DNA from: Rhodoplanes serenus
GTDB lineage: Bacteria; Pseudomonadota; Alphaproteobacteria; Rhizobiales; Xanthobacteraceae
Length of the DNA stretch: 51,604 bases
NCBI GenBank assembly: GCA_945897515.1
Contig: CAMDFO010000031.1
Location: forward strand, 1-51,604
Reading direction: 5' to 3'
Below are positions 35,913 to 45,152 of this stretch, piece by piece; position 1 is the stretch's first letter, and each line of letters begins with the position of its first letter. A program made the translations under genes and the position numbers. Under the pieces are notes generated by a model that did no database searches, was not told the DNA's origin, and was given only the letters and a program-made list of their open reading frames with translations.

Positions 35913-36365
35913 CTACGGCCGCCAGCCCATCTTGTTGACCGGCAGGCCGGATACCGGATTGGCGCCCTCGCCGGTGTAGCGGAAGCCGTGCTTCTCGTAG
36001 AAGCGGATCGCTCGCGCGTTATCCTTGTTGACGAGCAAGTCGAGCGCCCGCGGCGACAGCCGCTTGGCCTCCGCGAGCAGGGCTTCGGCGATACCGTGGC
36101 CCCATCGGTCCGGCGCGACCACGATCTGGTCGAGATAGCCGGTGCGCGGATCGACGGTCACGTAGCCGATGAGATCGTCTCCGGCTTGCGCCACTACGAT
36201 CTTGGTCTGCGGAACCAGATCCTCGCGCCATCGCTTGCGCCACCAGTTGACGCGCGCGGCGAAGTCGATGCGTGGATAGGCTTTCTGCCAGCTTTCCCGC
36301 CACAGCTCGATCGCCGCGGCTTCGTCGGCGGCGCTGTAGGGGCGCAGCGTGAAGGGCGCGCTCAC
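35913..36365 (-). CDS. GNAT-family N-acetyltransferase
   Basis: A 150-residue acyltransferase with the acetyl-CoA motif A seen as VVAPDRWGHGIAEALLAEAK, motif B in DNARAIRFYEKHGF and strand YVTVDPRTGYLDQIVV. The substrate cannot be predicted. It starts with GTG at 36365, overlapping the stop of the OmpA-like gene by 4 bases, so it is translationally coupled to the proton-channel pair upstream. Whether it acts on that complex or is simply a passenger is unknown. Confidence 0.88.
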   Translation of the reverse strand: MSAPFTLRPYSAADEAAAIELWRESWQKAYPRIDFAARVNWWRKRWREDLVPQTKIVVAQAGDDLIGYVTVDPRTGYLDQIVVAPDRWGHGIAEALLAEAKRLSPRALDLLVNKDNARAIRFYEKHGFRYTGEGANPVSGLPVNKMGWRP

Positions 36366-37381
36366 CGCTCTGTCAGCTTCAGCTCGATACGCCGGTTGCG
36401 GTTGTAGGCGTCTTCGGTGCGCTCGGGGTCGATCGGCTGGAACTCGCCGAAGCCCGCGGCCACCAGGCGCTGCGGCGCCACGCCCTTGCTGACCAGGTAC
36501 TGCACCACCGCGATGGCGCGCTCGGCGGAGAGCTGCCAGTTGGTCCGCGGCGGTGCGATCGGGCGCACGTCGGTGTGGCCGTCGACCCGCATCACCCAGG
36601 CGATCTCCTGCGGAATCTGCCGGTCGAGCTCGATCAACGCGCTGGCGATCTTGTCGACCTCGGCACGGCCTTCCGGTTTTAGCACCGCCTGGCCGGTGTC
36701 GAAGAACACCTCCGACTGGAACACGAAGCGGTCGCCGACGATGCGCACGTCGGGCCGGTTGCTGAGGATGTTGCGCAGCCGCCCGAAGAAATCGGACCGG
36801 TAGCGGGACAGCTCCTGGACACGCTGGGCCAGCGCGACATTGAGCCGTTGGCCAAGCTCGGTGAGGCGGGTCTGCGATTCCTGGTCGCGCTTCTCGGTGA
36901 TCTCCAGCGCCTGCTCGAGCGCACCAAGCTGCCGACGCAACGCTGCGATCTGCTGGTTGAGCACCTCGACCTGGGCCAGCGCGCGCAGCGTCGCACGCCG
37001 TTCGAGGTCGACCTGGCTCGACAGCTCCGTGACCTTGCCTTGCGCGGTCGCGGTGCCGCTGCCGAGGTCTTCGTAGAGACCCTTGTAGCGGTCGCGCTCG
37101 CCCTCGGTGGCGGCCAGGCTCGCGCGCATCTGCGCAACCTGCTCCTCCATCGTCAGCTTGCCGGTCTGTTCCAGCGACAGGAGGTCGGTCAGTTGCGCGA
37201 TCCGGGCGGAGAGCCGCGTCAGCGCGGTGTCCTTGCCTGTCACCTCTTGCGACAGGACGAACTGCACCACCACGAACACGGAGAGCAGAAAGATGATGCC
37301 AAGGATCAGCGTCGACAGCGCGTCGACGAATCCGGGCCAGTAATCGACGCCGCGGTCGCGGCGGCTGCGGGCTAGCGCCAT
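36362..37381 (-). CDS. MotB/OmpA-like peptidoglycan-binding stator-type protein
   Basis: A 339-residue inner-membrane protein with one N-terminal helix (about residues 22-43, ALSTLILGIIFLLSVFVVVQ). Asp20 lies directly before the helix, where MotB-type stators place the proton-carrying Asp. Residues 50-205 are a long heptad-rich coiled coil (LTRLSARIAQLTDLL, LRALAQVEVLNQQIAALRR). The C-terminal OmpA domain (about 215-339) has FDTGQAVLKPEG, VDGHTDVRP and NRRIELKLTER for peptidoglycan binding. AGAGGAT precedes the ATG. Its partner, the TolQ/MotA-like protein, is encoded 38 bases upstream. Confidence 0.9.
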   Translation of the reverse strand: MALARSRRDRGVDYWPGFVDALSTLILGIIFLLSVFVVVQFVLSQEVTGKDTALTRLSARIAQLTDLLSLEQTGKLTMEEQVAQMRASLAATEGERDRYKGLYEDLGSGTATAQGKVTELSSQVDLERRATLRALAQVEVLNQQIAALRRQLGALEQALEITEKRDQESQTRLTELGQRLNVALAQRVQELSRYRSDFFGRLRNILSNRPDVRIVGDRFVFQSEVFFDTGQAVLKPEGRAEVDKIASALIELDRQIPQEIAWVMRVDGHTDVRPIAPPRTNWQLSAERAIAVVQYLVSKGVAPQRLVAAGFGEFQPIDPERTEDAYNRNRRIELKLTER

Positions 37382-37419
37382 ATCCTCTTACTCACGTGCT
37401 TTGCCAGTCGTGGCTCCGC

Positions 37420-38415
37420 TCACTTGTTGATGCTTTCACGCGACAGATGTTCGAGCAGGCGGCGGATCTCGCGGTGCTGCTCGGCCTGGGAATCGACCCA
37501 GTCGCGGATCATCTGCTGCTCGGTGCGCATGTGGTGGACCAGGCCCTGGATCGCCTCGGCGAGATTGGCCATCGCGGTGGTCGCGGCCTTGCCCGAGCCG
37601 GCTTCGGATATCGCCTCCCGCAACCGATCGACTGCAACCCTGATCTCGCCCGACACGTTGCCGCCGCCGGGAGCGGCGACGGCGGTCGGCTCGCCGCTGA
37701 GGTCCTGCACCGTGGTCGCCAGCCAGTCCTCGACTTCGGTGTGGAAGCGGTTCTGCGCCTGGCTCATCTGGAGGTCGAGGAACCCGAGCACCAGAGAACC
37801 GGCAAGACCGAACAGCGAGGACGAGAACGAGATGCCCATGCCGCTGAGCGGGGCCGCGAGTCCTTCCCGCAGGGTATCGAACACTGCGGCGGCGTCGCCG
37901 CCCACTTTCATGTTGTTGATCACGCCGCCGACCGAGCCGACGGTCTCGATCAAGCCCCAGAACGTGCCGAGCAGGCCGAGGAAGATCAGCAGTCCGGTCA
38001 TGTAGCGCGAAATCTCGCGCGCCTCGTCGAGCCGGATCGCGATCGAGTCGAGGATGCTGCGCATCGTCGCGGTGGAAATCCGCATGCGGCCGGCTGCCCG
38101 GTCGCCGAGAATCGCCGCCATCGGCGCCAGCAGGACCGGCGAGCGCTCGCTTCGCAGTCCCGGATCGGCCAGCCGGAATCCATTAATCCAGGACACCTCC
38201 GGGAACAGCCGGATCACTTGCCTGAACGCCAGGATGATGCCGATGAACAGGACGCCGAGAATCAGGGCGTTGAGCGGCGGATTGGCCATGAAGGCCGTCC
38301 AGATCTGCTTGTGGATGACCACGCCGACCAGGCCGCACAGAATCAGAAAGACCAGCATCCGCACGAGAAAGATGCGCGGTGAGGAAACCTTGAAAGGATC
38401 GATATTTTTCGCCAT
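37420..38415 (-). CDS. MotA/TolQ/ExbB-like proton channel protein
   Basis: A 331-residue protein with four membrane helices at about 16-36, 45-68, 138-162 and 190-215. The helix-3 motif GLLGTFWGLIETVGSVGG is the family signature of MotA/TolQ/ExbB channels. Between helices 2 and 3 is a cytoplasmic segment, and the C-terminal 110 residues form a cytoplasmic helical tail (RIAVDRLREA-like, HREIRRLLEHL). With the MotB/OmpA-like neighbour it should form a peptidoglycan-anchored, ion-driven complex. No flagellar or Tol/Ton genes are near. The start at 38415 follows AGAAGG; ATG 38448 is less likely. Confidence 0.9.
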   Translation of the reverse strand: MAKNIDPFKVSSPRIFLVRMLVFLILCGLVGVVIHKQIWTAFMANPPLNALILGVLFIGIILAFRQVIRLFPEVSWINGFRLADPGLRSERSPVLLAPMAAILGDRAAGRMRISTATMRSILDSIAIRLDEAREISRYMTGLLIFLGLLGTFWGLIETVGSVGGVINNMKVGGDAAAVFDTLREGLAAPLSGMGISFSSSLFGLAGSLVLGFLDLQMSQAQNRFHTEVEDWLATTVQDLSGEPTAVAAPGGGNVSGEIRVAVDRLREAISEAGSGKAATTAMANLAEAIQGLVHHMRTEQQMIRDWVDSQAEQHREIRRLLEHLSRESINK

Positions 38416-38564
38416 GGCAAGCCTTCTCGTCGCCGCAGCAATCGGCACTCAATATGGCACAGGCGAGGCGAAAGCAAACCGCGCCTCGTCGGGAACACCA
38501 GCGTTGTCAACGCATACGCTGCGCACATGGCCCCGGCAGAACTGGCCGGATGGCAAAAAAAGCC

Positions 38565-39362
38565 TCAATCCTTGCCGGCGGCCTTCAGTAGCGCCAGCAG
38601 CTCGTGATGAATGGCTTCATTACCGGCCAGGATGTGACCCTTGGTGAATGCGGCGTCCTGGCCGTCGATGTCGGTGATGTAGCCCCCGGCCTCGCGCACG
38701 ATGATGGTGCCGGCCGCCATGTCCCACGGCGAGAGATCGCGCTCCCAATAGCCGTCGAAGCGGCCGGCGGCGATGAACGCGAGGTCGAGAGCGGCCGCGC
38801 CGTAGCGGCGCAGGCCCGCGACCTTCTCCTGGACCGCGAATAGTTCGCGGCGTCCAAGCTCAAGATCGCCTCGGCCCATGTGCGGCAGCCCGCAGGCGAT
38901 CACCGACTCCGCCATCCGCTTGCGCGCCGCGACCCGGATGCGCTTGTCGTTGAGGAAGGCGCCCTTGCCGCGTTCGGCGATGAAAAGTTCCTCGCTGGCC
39001 GGATTGTAGATCACGCCGGCAACGATCGCGTCACCGCGCTGCAATCCGATGGAAATGGCGAACTGCGGAATGCCGTGCAGAAAATTGGTGGTGCCGTCGA
39101 GCGGATCGACGATCCAGGTGTTGGTTGCGTCGGTGCCCGCGCGCTTGCCGCCTTCCTCGCCGAGAAAGCCGTAGCCGGGACGAGCCTTGGCAAGCTCAGT
39201 GTAGAGGATTTCCTCGGCCCGGCGGTCGGCGGCGGTGACGAAATTGGCCGGCCCCTTGAGCGAGACCTGCAGGTGCTCGACCTCGCCGAAGTCGCGCTTG
39301 AGGTTGCGGCCGGCCTTGCGGGCGGCCGCGATCATGACGTTGAGCAGCGCGGAATGGACCAT
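38565..39362 (-). CDS. Inositol monophosphatase family protein (SuhB-like)
   Basis: A 265-residue Mg-dependent phosphatase of the IMPase fold, hydrolysing inositol-1-phosphate or related sugar phosphates. Metal ligands are in FLGEEGG (Glu), IVDPLDGTTNFLHGIP (Asp, Asp) and SPWDMAAGTIIV (Asp). The start MVHSALLNVMIAAARKAGRN at 39362 matches the SuhB group. In other bacteria SuhB also associates with RNA polymerase during rRNA synthesis; whether that holds here is unknown. It lies 31 bases downstream of efp on the same strand and is probably co-transcribed with it. Confidence 0.92.
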   Translation of the reverse strand: MVHSALLNVMIAAARKAGRNLKRDFGEVEHLQVSLKGPANFVTAADRRAEEILYTELAKARPGYGFLGEEGGKRAGTDATNTWIVDPLDGTTNFLHGIPQFAISIGLQRGDAIVAGVIYNPASEELFIAERGKGAFLNDKRIRVAARKRMAESVIACGLPHMGRGDLELGRRELFAVQEKVAGLRRYGAAALDLAFIAAGRFDGYWERDLSPWDMAAGTIIVREAGGYITDIDGQDAAFTKGHILAGNEAIHHELLALLKAAGKD

Positions 39363-39393
39363 GTGACCTAGATTGTTGCCGGTGACTTCAATG

Positions 39394-39960
39394 TCAATCC
39401 GCCCGGCGCACGTACGCGACGTCGTCGGTGTTGACCACGATCTTCTCGCCGGCTGAGACGAACGGCGGCACCAGAATGCGAAGCCCGTTCTCCAGCTTCG
39501 CAGGCTTGTAGGAGGACGCGGCGGTCTGCCCCTTGATCGAGGCATCGGCCTCGACCACTTCGAGCACCACGGTTTCCGGCAGCTTGATACCGATCGGCAG
39601 ATCCTGGTGCAGTTGCACCTGCACCATCATGCCGTCCTGCAGGAACGCCGCGCGGTCGCCGACGAATTCGTCGGGCAGTTCGATCTGGTCGTAGCTCGCG
39701 GTATCCATGAACACGAGCTTTTCGTCCTGGCGGTACAGAAATTGGTATTGCCGGCGTTCGACTTCGGTTTCTTCCACCCGGTCGGAGGAGCCGAAGCGCT
39801 GGTTGAGCTTGCGGCCGTCGAGCAGGTTCTTCAACTCGACCTGGTTGTAGGCCGGACCTTTGCCGGGTTTTACCGCGCCGGTCTTGATCGTGGCCCACAG
39901 CGAGCCGTCATACTGGATCAGCATGCCGGGCCGGATGTCGCTGCCGCTGATCTTGGCCAT
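39394..39960 (-). CDS. efp: Translation elongation factor P
   Basis: A 188-residue, three-domain tRNA-shaped factor that rescues ribosomes stalled on polyproline. The modifiable Lys34 is present in the loop [11 protein letters not shown], so activation by an EpmA-type lysyl transfer is expected, although no epmA/epmB gene lies in the window. Conserved segments [31 protein letters not shown] and the C-terminal [18 protein letters not shown] end the protein normally. It precedes the inositol monophosphatase gene. Confidence 0.96.
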   Translation of the reverse strand: MAKISGSDIRPGMLIQYDGSLWATIKTGAVKPGKGPAYNQVELKNLLDGRKLNQRFGSSDRVEETEVERRQYQFLYRQDEKLVFMDTASYDQIELPDEFVGDRAAFLQDGMMVQVQLHQDLPIGIKLPETVVLEVVEADASIKGQTAASSYKPAKLENGLRILVPPFVSAGEKIVVNTDDVAYVRRAD

Positions 39961-40024
39961 GAAGGTCCGCTCTCGCCATGTCTCTATCCTGGGCCGATGA
40001 GATGCCCCGGCGACGGAAGGTCCG

Positions 40025-41053
40025 TCAAGGGCGGGCGGTGGTGCTGGCGGTTGCGGCTGGAGCCAGAAGCGCGATCCAGGGCTTTGCGGCCTCCTCGCCG
40101 GTGGTGCGGTCCTCGGGCTTCGCCTTGCGCATGTAGTCGTCGAGGAACTGATCGTTGTTGCCGCTGGCTTTTGCGATCAGGTGCCAGCGTATGGCCTGCA
40201 CCGGATTCGCCGGAATGCCGCGGCCGCTGGCGTACATGAAGGCCAGCCGATTCTGTGCGATCGCACTGCCCTTGCGTGCGGCCTTGCGCAGATAGGACGC
40301 GGCGGCGGTTTCGTTCTTCGGAATGCCGGCGCCGTTGAACAGCGCGATGCCGTATTCGACCTCGGCATCGACGTTGTTGGCGAGCGCCGCCGCTCCGAGC
40401 AGGCGGGCGGCTTCGCGCAGGTCTTTCGGAACGCCGCGGCCTTCCTTGTACATCGTGGCCAGCGCGTACTGCGCTTCCGCGCTGCCGGCGTAGGCCGCGA
40501 CGCGGAACAGTTCGGCGGCTCGCAGGAAATCCTGCGGGAACAACTGGCCTTCGAGATAGAGCAGGGCCAGATTGTAGGCGGCAACGGCATGGCCGAGCTT
40601 GGCGGCCGAGGTGAGCAGGCGCGCCGCGTCCTCACGGTCGCGCGAGCCGGCACGGCCGGTCATGCGAAACATCGCCAGCGCGAACATCGCTTCGCGGTCG
40701 CCGCGGTCGATGGCGAGCTTGTACCAGGCCTCCGCCTTCTTATCGTCCTGTGGAACGCCGAGGCCGTCGGCGTAGAGTTCGCCCAGCAGCGTCATGCCTT
40801 TTACGTCACCCTTTTCCTCGACGCGGCGCAGCGCCTCCCGGAAGGCCGTGACGTACTGGCCGCGCTGGAACGCGCTGTAGGCAAGGTCGGGTTCCGCGCC
40901 CTTCGCCGGTTGCGCCGGTTGCTGCGCTATGGGCGCCGGTGCCGGCGTTTGTTGCGGACGCTTGCTTTTGGTTTCGGCCGCTGCCGACGCGGTCATGATC
41001 GCCCCGGCGAGCGCGGCGGACACGAGCCGCATCGTCAGTCGCGCCGCCATCAT
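40025..41053 (-). CDS. Secreted Sel1-repeat protein
   Basis: A 342-residue precursor with a signal peptide (about residues 1-27, ending TASAAAE). Residues 75-310 carry six or seven Sel1-type helical repeats of about 36 residues: [40 protein letters not shown] and [19 protein letters not shown] are the clearest. Such solenoids act as scaffolds for protein contacts; no enzymatic site is present. The ATG at 41053 overlaps the TGA of the ThiE-like gene, so the two are coupled. Its target is unknown. Confidence 0.88.
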   Translation of the reverse strand: MMAARLTMRLVSAALAGAIMTASAAAETKSKRPQQTPAPAPIAQQPAQPAKGAEPDLAYSAFQRGQYVTAFREALRRVEEKGDVKGMTLLGELYADGLGVPQDDKKAEAWYKLAIDRGDREAMFALAMFRMTGRAGSRDREDAARLLTSAAKLGHAVAAYNLALLYLEGQLFPQDFLRAAELFRVAAYAGSAEAQYALATMYKEGRGVPKDLREAARLLGAAALANNVDAEVEYGIALFNGAGIPKNETAAASYLRKAARKGSAIAQNRLAFMYASGRGIPANPVQAIRWHLIAKASGNNDQFLDDYMRKAKPEDRTTGEEAAKPWIALLAPAATASTTARP

Positions 41054-41709
41054 GCCACCGGCTCCGGCCTGGCGAGCCGTTCGGTCGCGGCGGCGATCGC
41101 CGCTTCCGGCCCGCCGGGGTCCTGCCAGACCAGGTCGCCGACCGCGACGAAGTCGGCGCCCGCGGCCGCGAGCGCAGAGATCTCGTCGAGGCTCGCCGCA
41201 AAGCCGACGCAGGGAATCTCGAACACCTCGGCCCACCATTCGACGCGCTCGACGATCGCCTCGAACGCCGGCCGACGCCGGCTATCCTCCGGCTCGCCGA
41301 ACAGCACGTAGTCCGCGCCTTGCTCGGCGGCGGTCATCGCATCGTGCTTGGATTGCAGCCCCCCGCAGCCGGCGATGCGTTCGGGCTTGAGACTTGCGAG
41401 CGCCGCCTGGAAGACTTCGATCCCGGCCAGATGGGCGCCGTCCGCACCCGCGCGCGCGACGATGCCAGGATGCCCGGCGAGCACCAGCGCAGCGCCACTC
41501 TGCTGCACGGCCGGCACCAGCGCCTTGACCCGATTGATCAGCGTCCGCTCGTCGGCCGGCTTCAGCCGCAGCAGCACCGCGGCGACATCGGCTGCCGCCA
41601 GCACAGGCGCCAGCGCGCGCGCAAACGCCGCGGCGTCCTCGACCTCGGGCGTGACGAGGTAGAGCCGCGGGGCAGGGCGCGTTATTTCCGCCTGCTGTCG
41701 TTCGGACAT
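41050..41709 (-). CDS. thiE: ThiE/TenI-like thiamine-phosphate synthase family protein
   Basis: A 219-residue TIM-barrel protein opening APRLYLVTPE, the usual ThiE start. It has LLRLKPADERT where substrate Arg/Lys lie, GADGAHLAG at the HxG loop and a C-terminal phosphate-binding AAAGADFVAVGDLVW. Two catalytic signatures are altered: the NDR motif (LINDR in true ThiE) is replaced by VLAGH, and the QxD after HLG is missing. It may therefore be a diverged family member and not a working synthase. ATG 41709 was chosen over 41730 by alignment memory only. It overlaps the Sel1 gene by 4 bases. Confidence 0.65.
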   Translation of the reverse strand: MSERQQAEITRPAPRLYLVTPEVEDAAAFARALAPVLAAADVAAVLLRLKPADERTLINRVKALVPAVQQSGAALVLAGHPGIVARAGADGAHLAGIEVFQAALASLKPERIAGCGGLQSKHDAMTAAEQGADYVLFGEPEDSRRRPAFEAIVERVEWWAEVFEIPCVGFAASLDEISALAAAGADFVAVGDLVWQDPGGPEAAIAAATERLARPEPVA

Positions 41710-41775
41710 GATGCTCGCATGCAGTCGCAATCGGGCGGAAAGGGGGCGATTCGCTGTGCCTCTGTCAACCGCGGG

Positions 41776-42765
41776 CTACTGCGAGCCCTCCAGGCCGAGC
41801 TTGCGCACCAGCGAGCCCCACTTTTCGCCTTCGGCCCGAATATAGGCCCGCATGTCGTCCACCGAGCCGGAGTCGACCGGGAGCAGCCCGGTGCTGGCGA
41901 TCCGCTGGCGGATTTCCGGCACCGCCATGATGCGCTTCATCTCGGCGTGCAGGCGGTCGACCGCCTCCTTCGGCGTGCCGGCTGGCGCCAGCAGGACATG
42001 CCACGACACCGCTTCGAAGTCGGGTGCGTTGGCGGCTTCGGCGAATGGCGGGACCTCGGGGGCGGTGGGAATCCGCGTGGCCGACGACACCGCCAATGCG
42101 CGCAGCTTGCCGGCGTTGATCAGCGGCAGCGACGCGCCGGCCTCGGCGAAGGCGAGCGCGACGTGGCCGGCGGCGACGTCGGCGATCGACTGCGGGCTGT
42201 TGCGGTAGGGCACGTGCGTGAGGTCGAGCCCGAACCGCTGGTTCATGTATTCGAGCGACAGGTGCGGCGCGCCGCCGACGCCGGACGAGCTGTAGCTGAG
42301 CTGCCCCGGCCGCTCCTTGACGTACTTGATCATGTCCGCGACCGAATGGATCGGCAGCGCCGGATTCACAACCAGGATGAACGGCGACTTCACGTAGAGC
42401 GAAAGCGGTATGAAGTCCTTCTGGGCATCGTAGGACTTTTGCTTCAGCGTGGTCGGACGGATCGCCATGACGGCGCTGGTCGCGACCATCAGCGTGTAGC
42501 CATCGGGCGTTGCGGCCTTCAAGGCGGCGACCCCGACCAGGCCGGCGCTGCCCGGCTTGTTCTCGACGATCACCGGCTTGCCGAACGCCTGCGAGAGCTG
42601 CTCGGCATAGAGCCGCACCACGACGTCGAGGCCGGTGCCGGGTGCGAGCAGCGGCATGATGGTGATCTGCCGGGTCGGATAGTCGGCGCGCGCCGACGGC
42701 TGCTGCACGAACGCGAACGCCGCAGCCGCAAGCGCAGTCGCGGTCAGCTTGAGTTTGAATGCCAT
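41776..42765 (-). CDS. Bug/TctC-family periplasmic substrate-binding protein
   Basis: A 329-residue precursor with signal peptide (about 1-27) and mature start DYPTRQITIMPLLAPGTGLD, followed by VIVENKPGSAGLVG, GYTLMVATSAVMA and YSSSGVGGAPHLSLEYMNQR. It resembles the protein at 16177 in plan, but its first loop reads LLAPGTGLD in place of SFPPGGGID, hinting at a different ligand. GGAGGGGCGACC precedes the ATG at 42765. It lies between fba and the ThiE-like gene on the same strand, an odd place for a solute-binding protein; no transporter partner is close. Confidence 0.92.
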   Translation of the reverse strand: MAFKLKLTATALAAAAFAFVQQPSARADYPTRQITIMPLLAPGTGLDVVVRLYAEQLSQAFGKPVIVENKPGSAGLVGVAALKAATPDGYTLMVATSAVMAIRPTTLKQKSYDAQKDFIPLSLYVKSPFILVVNPALPIHSVADMIKYVKERPGQLSYSSSGVGGAPHLSLEYMNQRFGLDLTHVPYRNSPQSIADVAAGHVALAFAEAGASLPLINAGKLRALAVSSATRIPTAPEVPPFAEAANAPDFEAVSWHVLLAPAGTPKEAVDRLHAEMKRIMAVPEIRQRIASTGLLPVDSGSVDDMRAYIRAEGEKWGSLVRKLGLEGSQ

Positions 42766-42852
42766 GGTCGCCCCTCCGGCGCCGCGTTCTTCAGTCGCGC
42801 AGCGCGAGGGAAGCCTAAGCGGCACCGCCCGGTCCGACAAGTGAGGCGGCGG

Positions 42853-43875
42853 TTATGCTGCCTTCTTCTCCAGATCCTGCTTCCATTGGCCCTTGGAGGC
42901 GAGGCCGTTCATCGCCGCGCGATGCGCGAACACCCGCTGCGCCGCGGCGACGTTCTCGGACTTGCCCGACCACGCCTTCTGCGGAGCGTGCTGCAGCGCG
43001 CGGCCGTAGGAGAAGGTCAGCGACCACGGCAGGTTGCCGATCTTGTTCATGGCGTCGAGATGCGCGGTCGCCTCTTCGTCGGACTGACCGCCGGACAGGA
43101 AAGCGATGCCCGGCACCGCGCCCGGCACGCAACCCTTGAGCAGCTTCACGGTCTTTTCCGCGACCTCTTCGACACCGGCGCGCTTGCCATTCTTCTTGCC
43201 GGAGATCGCCATGTTCGGCTTGAGCACGATGCCTTCCAGCGCGACCTTCTGATAGTAGAGCTGCTGGAACACCTCCTTGAGCACGAACTCGGTCACCTCG
43301 TAGCAGCGGTCGATGTCGTGGTCGCCGTCCATCAGCACCTCGGGCTCCACGATCGGCACGATCTGAGCTTGCTGGCACAGCGCGGCGTAGCGCGCGAGCG
43401 CATGCGCGTTGGTGTGGATCGCGGTGTAGCTCGGAATGCCGGGCCCGATGTCGATCACGCCGCGCCATTTCGCGAAGCGCGCGCCCTGCTCGTAATACTT
43501 CGGCAGCCGGTCGGCGAGCTTGTCCAGCCCGACGGTGATCAGTTCGCCCGGGCAGTTCGGCAGCGGCTTGGTGCCTTCGTCGACCTTGATGCCGGGGAGC
43601 GAGCCCGACCTCTTGATGATGTCGACCAGCGGCGTGCCGTCCTTGGCCTTCTGCCAGATCGTCTCGTCGTACAGGATGACGCCCGAGATGTGCTTCATCC
43701 CTTCGGATGAGCGGAACAGCATCTCGCGATAGTCGCGGCGGTTGTCTTCGGTGCATTCCGTGTTGATCGCATCGAAGCGCTTCTTGATAGTGCCGGTGGA
43801 TTCGTCAGCGGCCAGGATGCCCTTGCCGGGCGCCGTCATGGCTATCGCCACCTTGTTGAGCTCTGCGAGATTCAT
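42853..43875 (-). CDS. fba: Fructose-bisphosphate aldolase, class I
   Basis: A 340-residue Schiff-base aldolase that interconverts fructose-1,6-bisphosphate with DHAP and glyceraldehyde-3-phosphate. The Schiff-base Lys219 lies in EGIVLKPNM; GKGILAADESTGTIKKRF, VEPEVLMDGDHD and the phosphate loop FLSGGQSDEEAT are typical class I features, so no zinc is needed. The start MNLAELNKVAIAMTAPGKG at 43875 follows GAGGGAGATCGCCG; the open frame continues upstream into pgk territory but has no conserved sequence there. It lies 71 bases downstream of pgk. Confidence 0.96.
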   Translation of the reverse strand: MNLAELNKVAIAMTAPGKGILAADESTGTIKKRFDAINTECTEDNRRDYREMLFRSSEGMKHISGVILYDETIWQKAKDGTPLVDIIKRSGSLPGIKVDEGTKPLPNCPGELITVGLDKLADRLPKYYEQGARFAKWRGVIDIGPGIPSYTAIHTNAHALARYAALCQQAQIVPIVEPEVLMDGDHDIDRCYEVTEFVLKEVFQQLYYQKVALEGIVLKPNMAISGKKNGKRAGVEEVAEKTVKLLKGCVPGAVPGIAFLSGGQSDEEATAHLDAMNKIGNLPWSLTFSYGRALQHAPQKAWSGKSENVAAAQRVFAHRAAMNGLASKGQWKQDLEKKAA

Positions 43876-43893
43876 CGGCGATCTCCCTCTTTT

Positions 43894-43935
43894 GTCATTC
43901 CGGGTGCGGCAGCGCGAACCGGAATCCGTATCCGG
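43894..43935. repeat. TTCCGG-type short palindrome between pgk and fba
   Basis: GTCATTCCGGGTGCG is followed by CGCGAACCGGAATCC, giving a CCGG-centred inverted pair. It resembles yet another subfamily of intergenic palindromes but only one copy is in the window. Confidence 0.4.
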
Positions 43936-43946
43936 AAACTTCGGAG

Positions 43947-45143
43947 CTATTTTTGCCTCAACACCTCGACCCCGGGCAAGGCCTTGCCTTCCATCCACTC
44001 CAGGAAGGCGCCCCCCGCGGTCGATACGTAGGTAAATTTGTCCGCGACGTCCGCGGCGTTGAGCGCCGCAACCGTATCGCCGCCGCCCGCCACCGAAACC
44101 AACTTCTTGGCCTGCGTGCGCCCGGCGGCGTAGCGCGCGACCTCGACCGTCGCCTTCTCGAACGGATGCATCTCGAAGGCGCCGAGCGGGCCGTTCCAGA
44201 CAAGCGTGGCCGCGTCGTCGATCGCGCCCTTGATGCGCTCGATCGACTGATCGCCGACGTCGAGGATCATGCCGTCGTCGGGAATGGCGTCGACGCCGTA
44301 GGCGTGCGAGGGCGCGTTGGCGGCGAAGTGAAACGCCACGATGGCGTCGACCGGCAGGATGATCGCGCACTTGGCATCCTCGGCCTTGTCGATGATGCGC
44401 CGCGCGGTGTCCGCCATGTCCTTCTCGACCAGCGATTTTCCGACCTTGACGCCCTGCGCATACAGGAACGTGTTGGCCATGGCGCCGCCGATCACCAGCG
44501 CGTCGACCTTCTTGATCAGATTTTCCAGGAGTTCGAGCTTGGTGGAGACCTTGGCCCCGCCGATGATGGCGATCACCGGCTTGCGCGGCGTCTCCAGCGC
44601 CTTTGCCAGCGCCTCAAGCTCCGCCTGCATGGTGCGCCCCGCATAGGCCGGGAGCTTGCGGCCGAGCCCCTCGGTCGAGGCGTGCGCGCGATGCGCGGCC
44701 GAGAATGCGTCGTTGACCCAGAGGTCGCCGAGCCTGGCGAGCGCTTCGACGAAGGTCGGATCGTTCTTCTCCTCGCCTTTGTGGAAGCGGGTGTTCTCCA
44801 GCACGAGGATTTCGCCGGCTTTCATCGCCGCCACGGCGCTCTCGGCCTTCTCGCCGATGCAGTCCTCGGCGAAACCGACATGACGTCCGACGATCTTCGC
44901 CACCTCGGCGGCAACCGGCCGCAGCGATTCCTTCGGATCCGGGCCTTTCGGCCGGCCGAAGTGCGCCAGGATGACGACCTTGCCGCCCTTGTCGGCGATT
45001 TCGGTGATGGTCGGCGCAACGCGCTCAATGCGGGTGGCGTCGGTGACCTTGCCGTTGTCCATCGGGACGTTGAGATCGACGCGCAGCAGGACGCGCTTGC
45101 CGCTGACGTCTGCTTGATCAAGCGTGCGGAAGGTCATGCTCAT
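43947..45143 (-). CDS. pgk: Phosphoglycerate kinase
   Basis: A 398-residue enzyme that transfers the acyl phosphate of 1,3-bisphosphoglycerate to ADP (or the reverse in gluconeogenesis). Signatures in order: [68 protein letters not shown] and the nucleotide loop [12 protein letters not shown], ending [20 protein letters not shown]. Two ATGs (45143 and 45137) are possible; the first is listed. A 40-residue membrane-protein gene and gap lie just upstream, so the glycolytic genes likely share a transcript. Confidence 0.97.
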   Translation of the reverse strand: MSMTFRTLDQADVSGKRVLLRVDLNVPMDNGKVTDATRIERVAPTITEIADKGGKVVILAHFGRPKGPDPKESLRPVAAEVAKIVGRHVGFAEDCIGEKAESAVAAMKAGEILVLENTRFHKGEEKNDPTFVEALARLGDLWVNDAFSAAHRAHASTEGLGRKLPAYAGRTMQAELEALAKALETPRKPVIAIIGGAKVSTKLELLENLIKKVDALVIGGAMANTFLYAQGVKVGKSLVEKDMADTARRIIDKAEDAKCAIILPVDAIVAFHFAANAPSHAYGVDAIPDDGMILDVGDQSIERIKGAIDDAATLVWNGPLGAFEMHPFEKATVEVARYAAGRTQAKKLVSVAGGGDTVAALNAADVADKFTYVSTAGGAFLEWMEGKALPGVEVLRQK

Positions 45144-45152
45144 CGCGAACGC

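Noticed and set aside
36362..38415. Zorya-type anti-phage system (ZorA/ZorB are MotA- and MotB/OmpA-like)
   Set aside because: No zorC, zorD or zorE-like gene is adjacent; the neighbours are housekeeping genes, and the pair looks like a core rhizobial locus.
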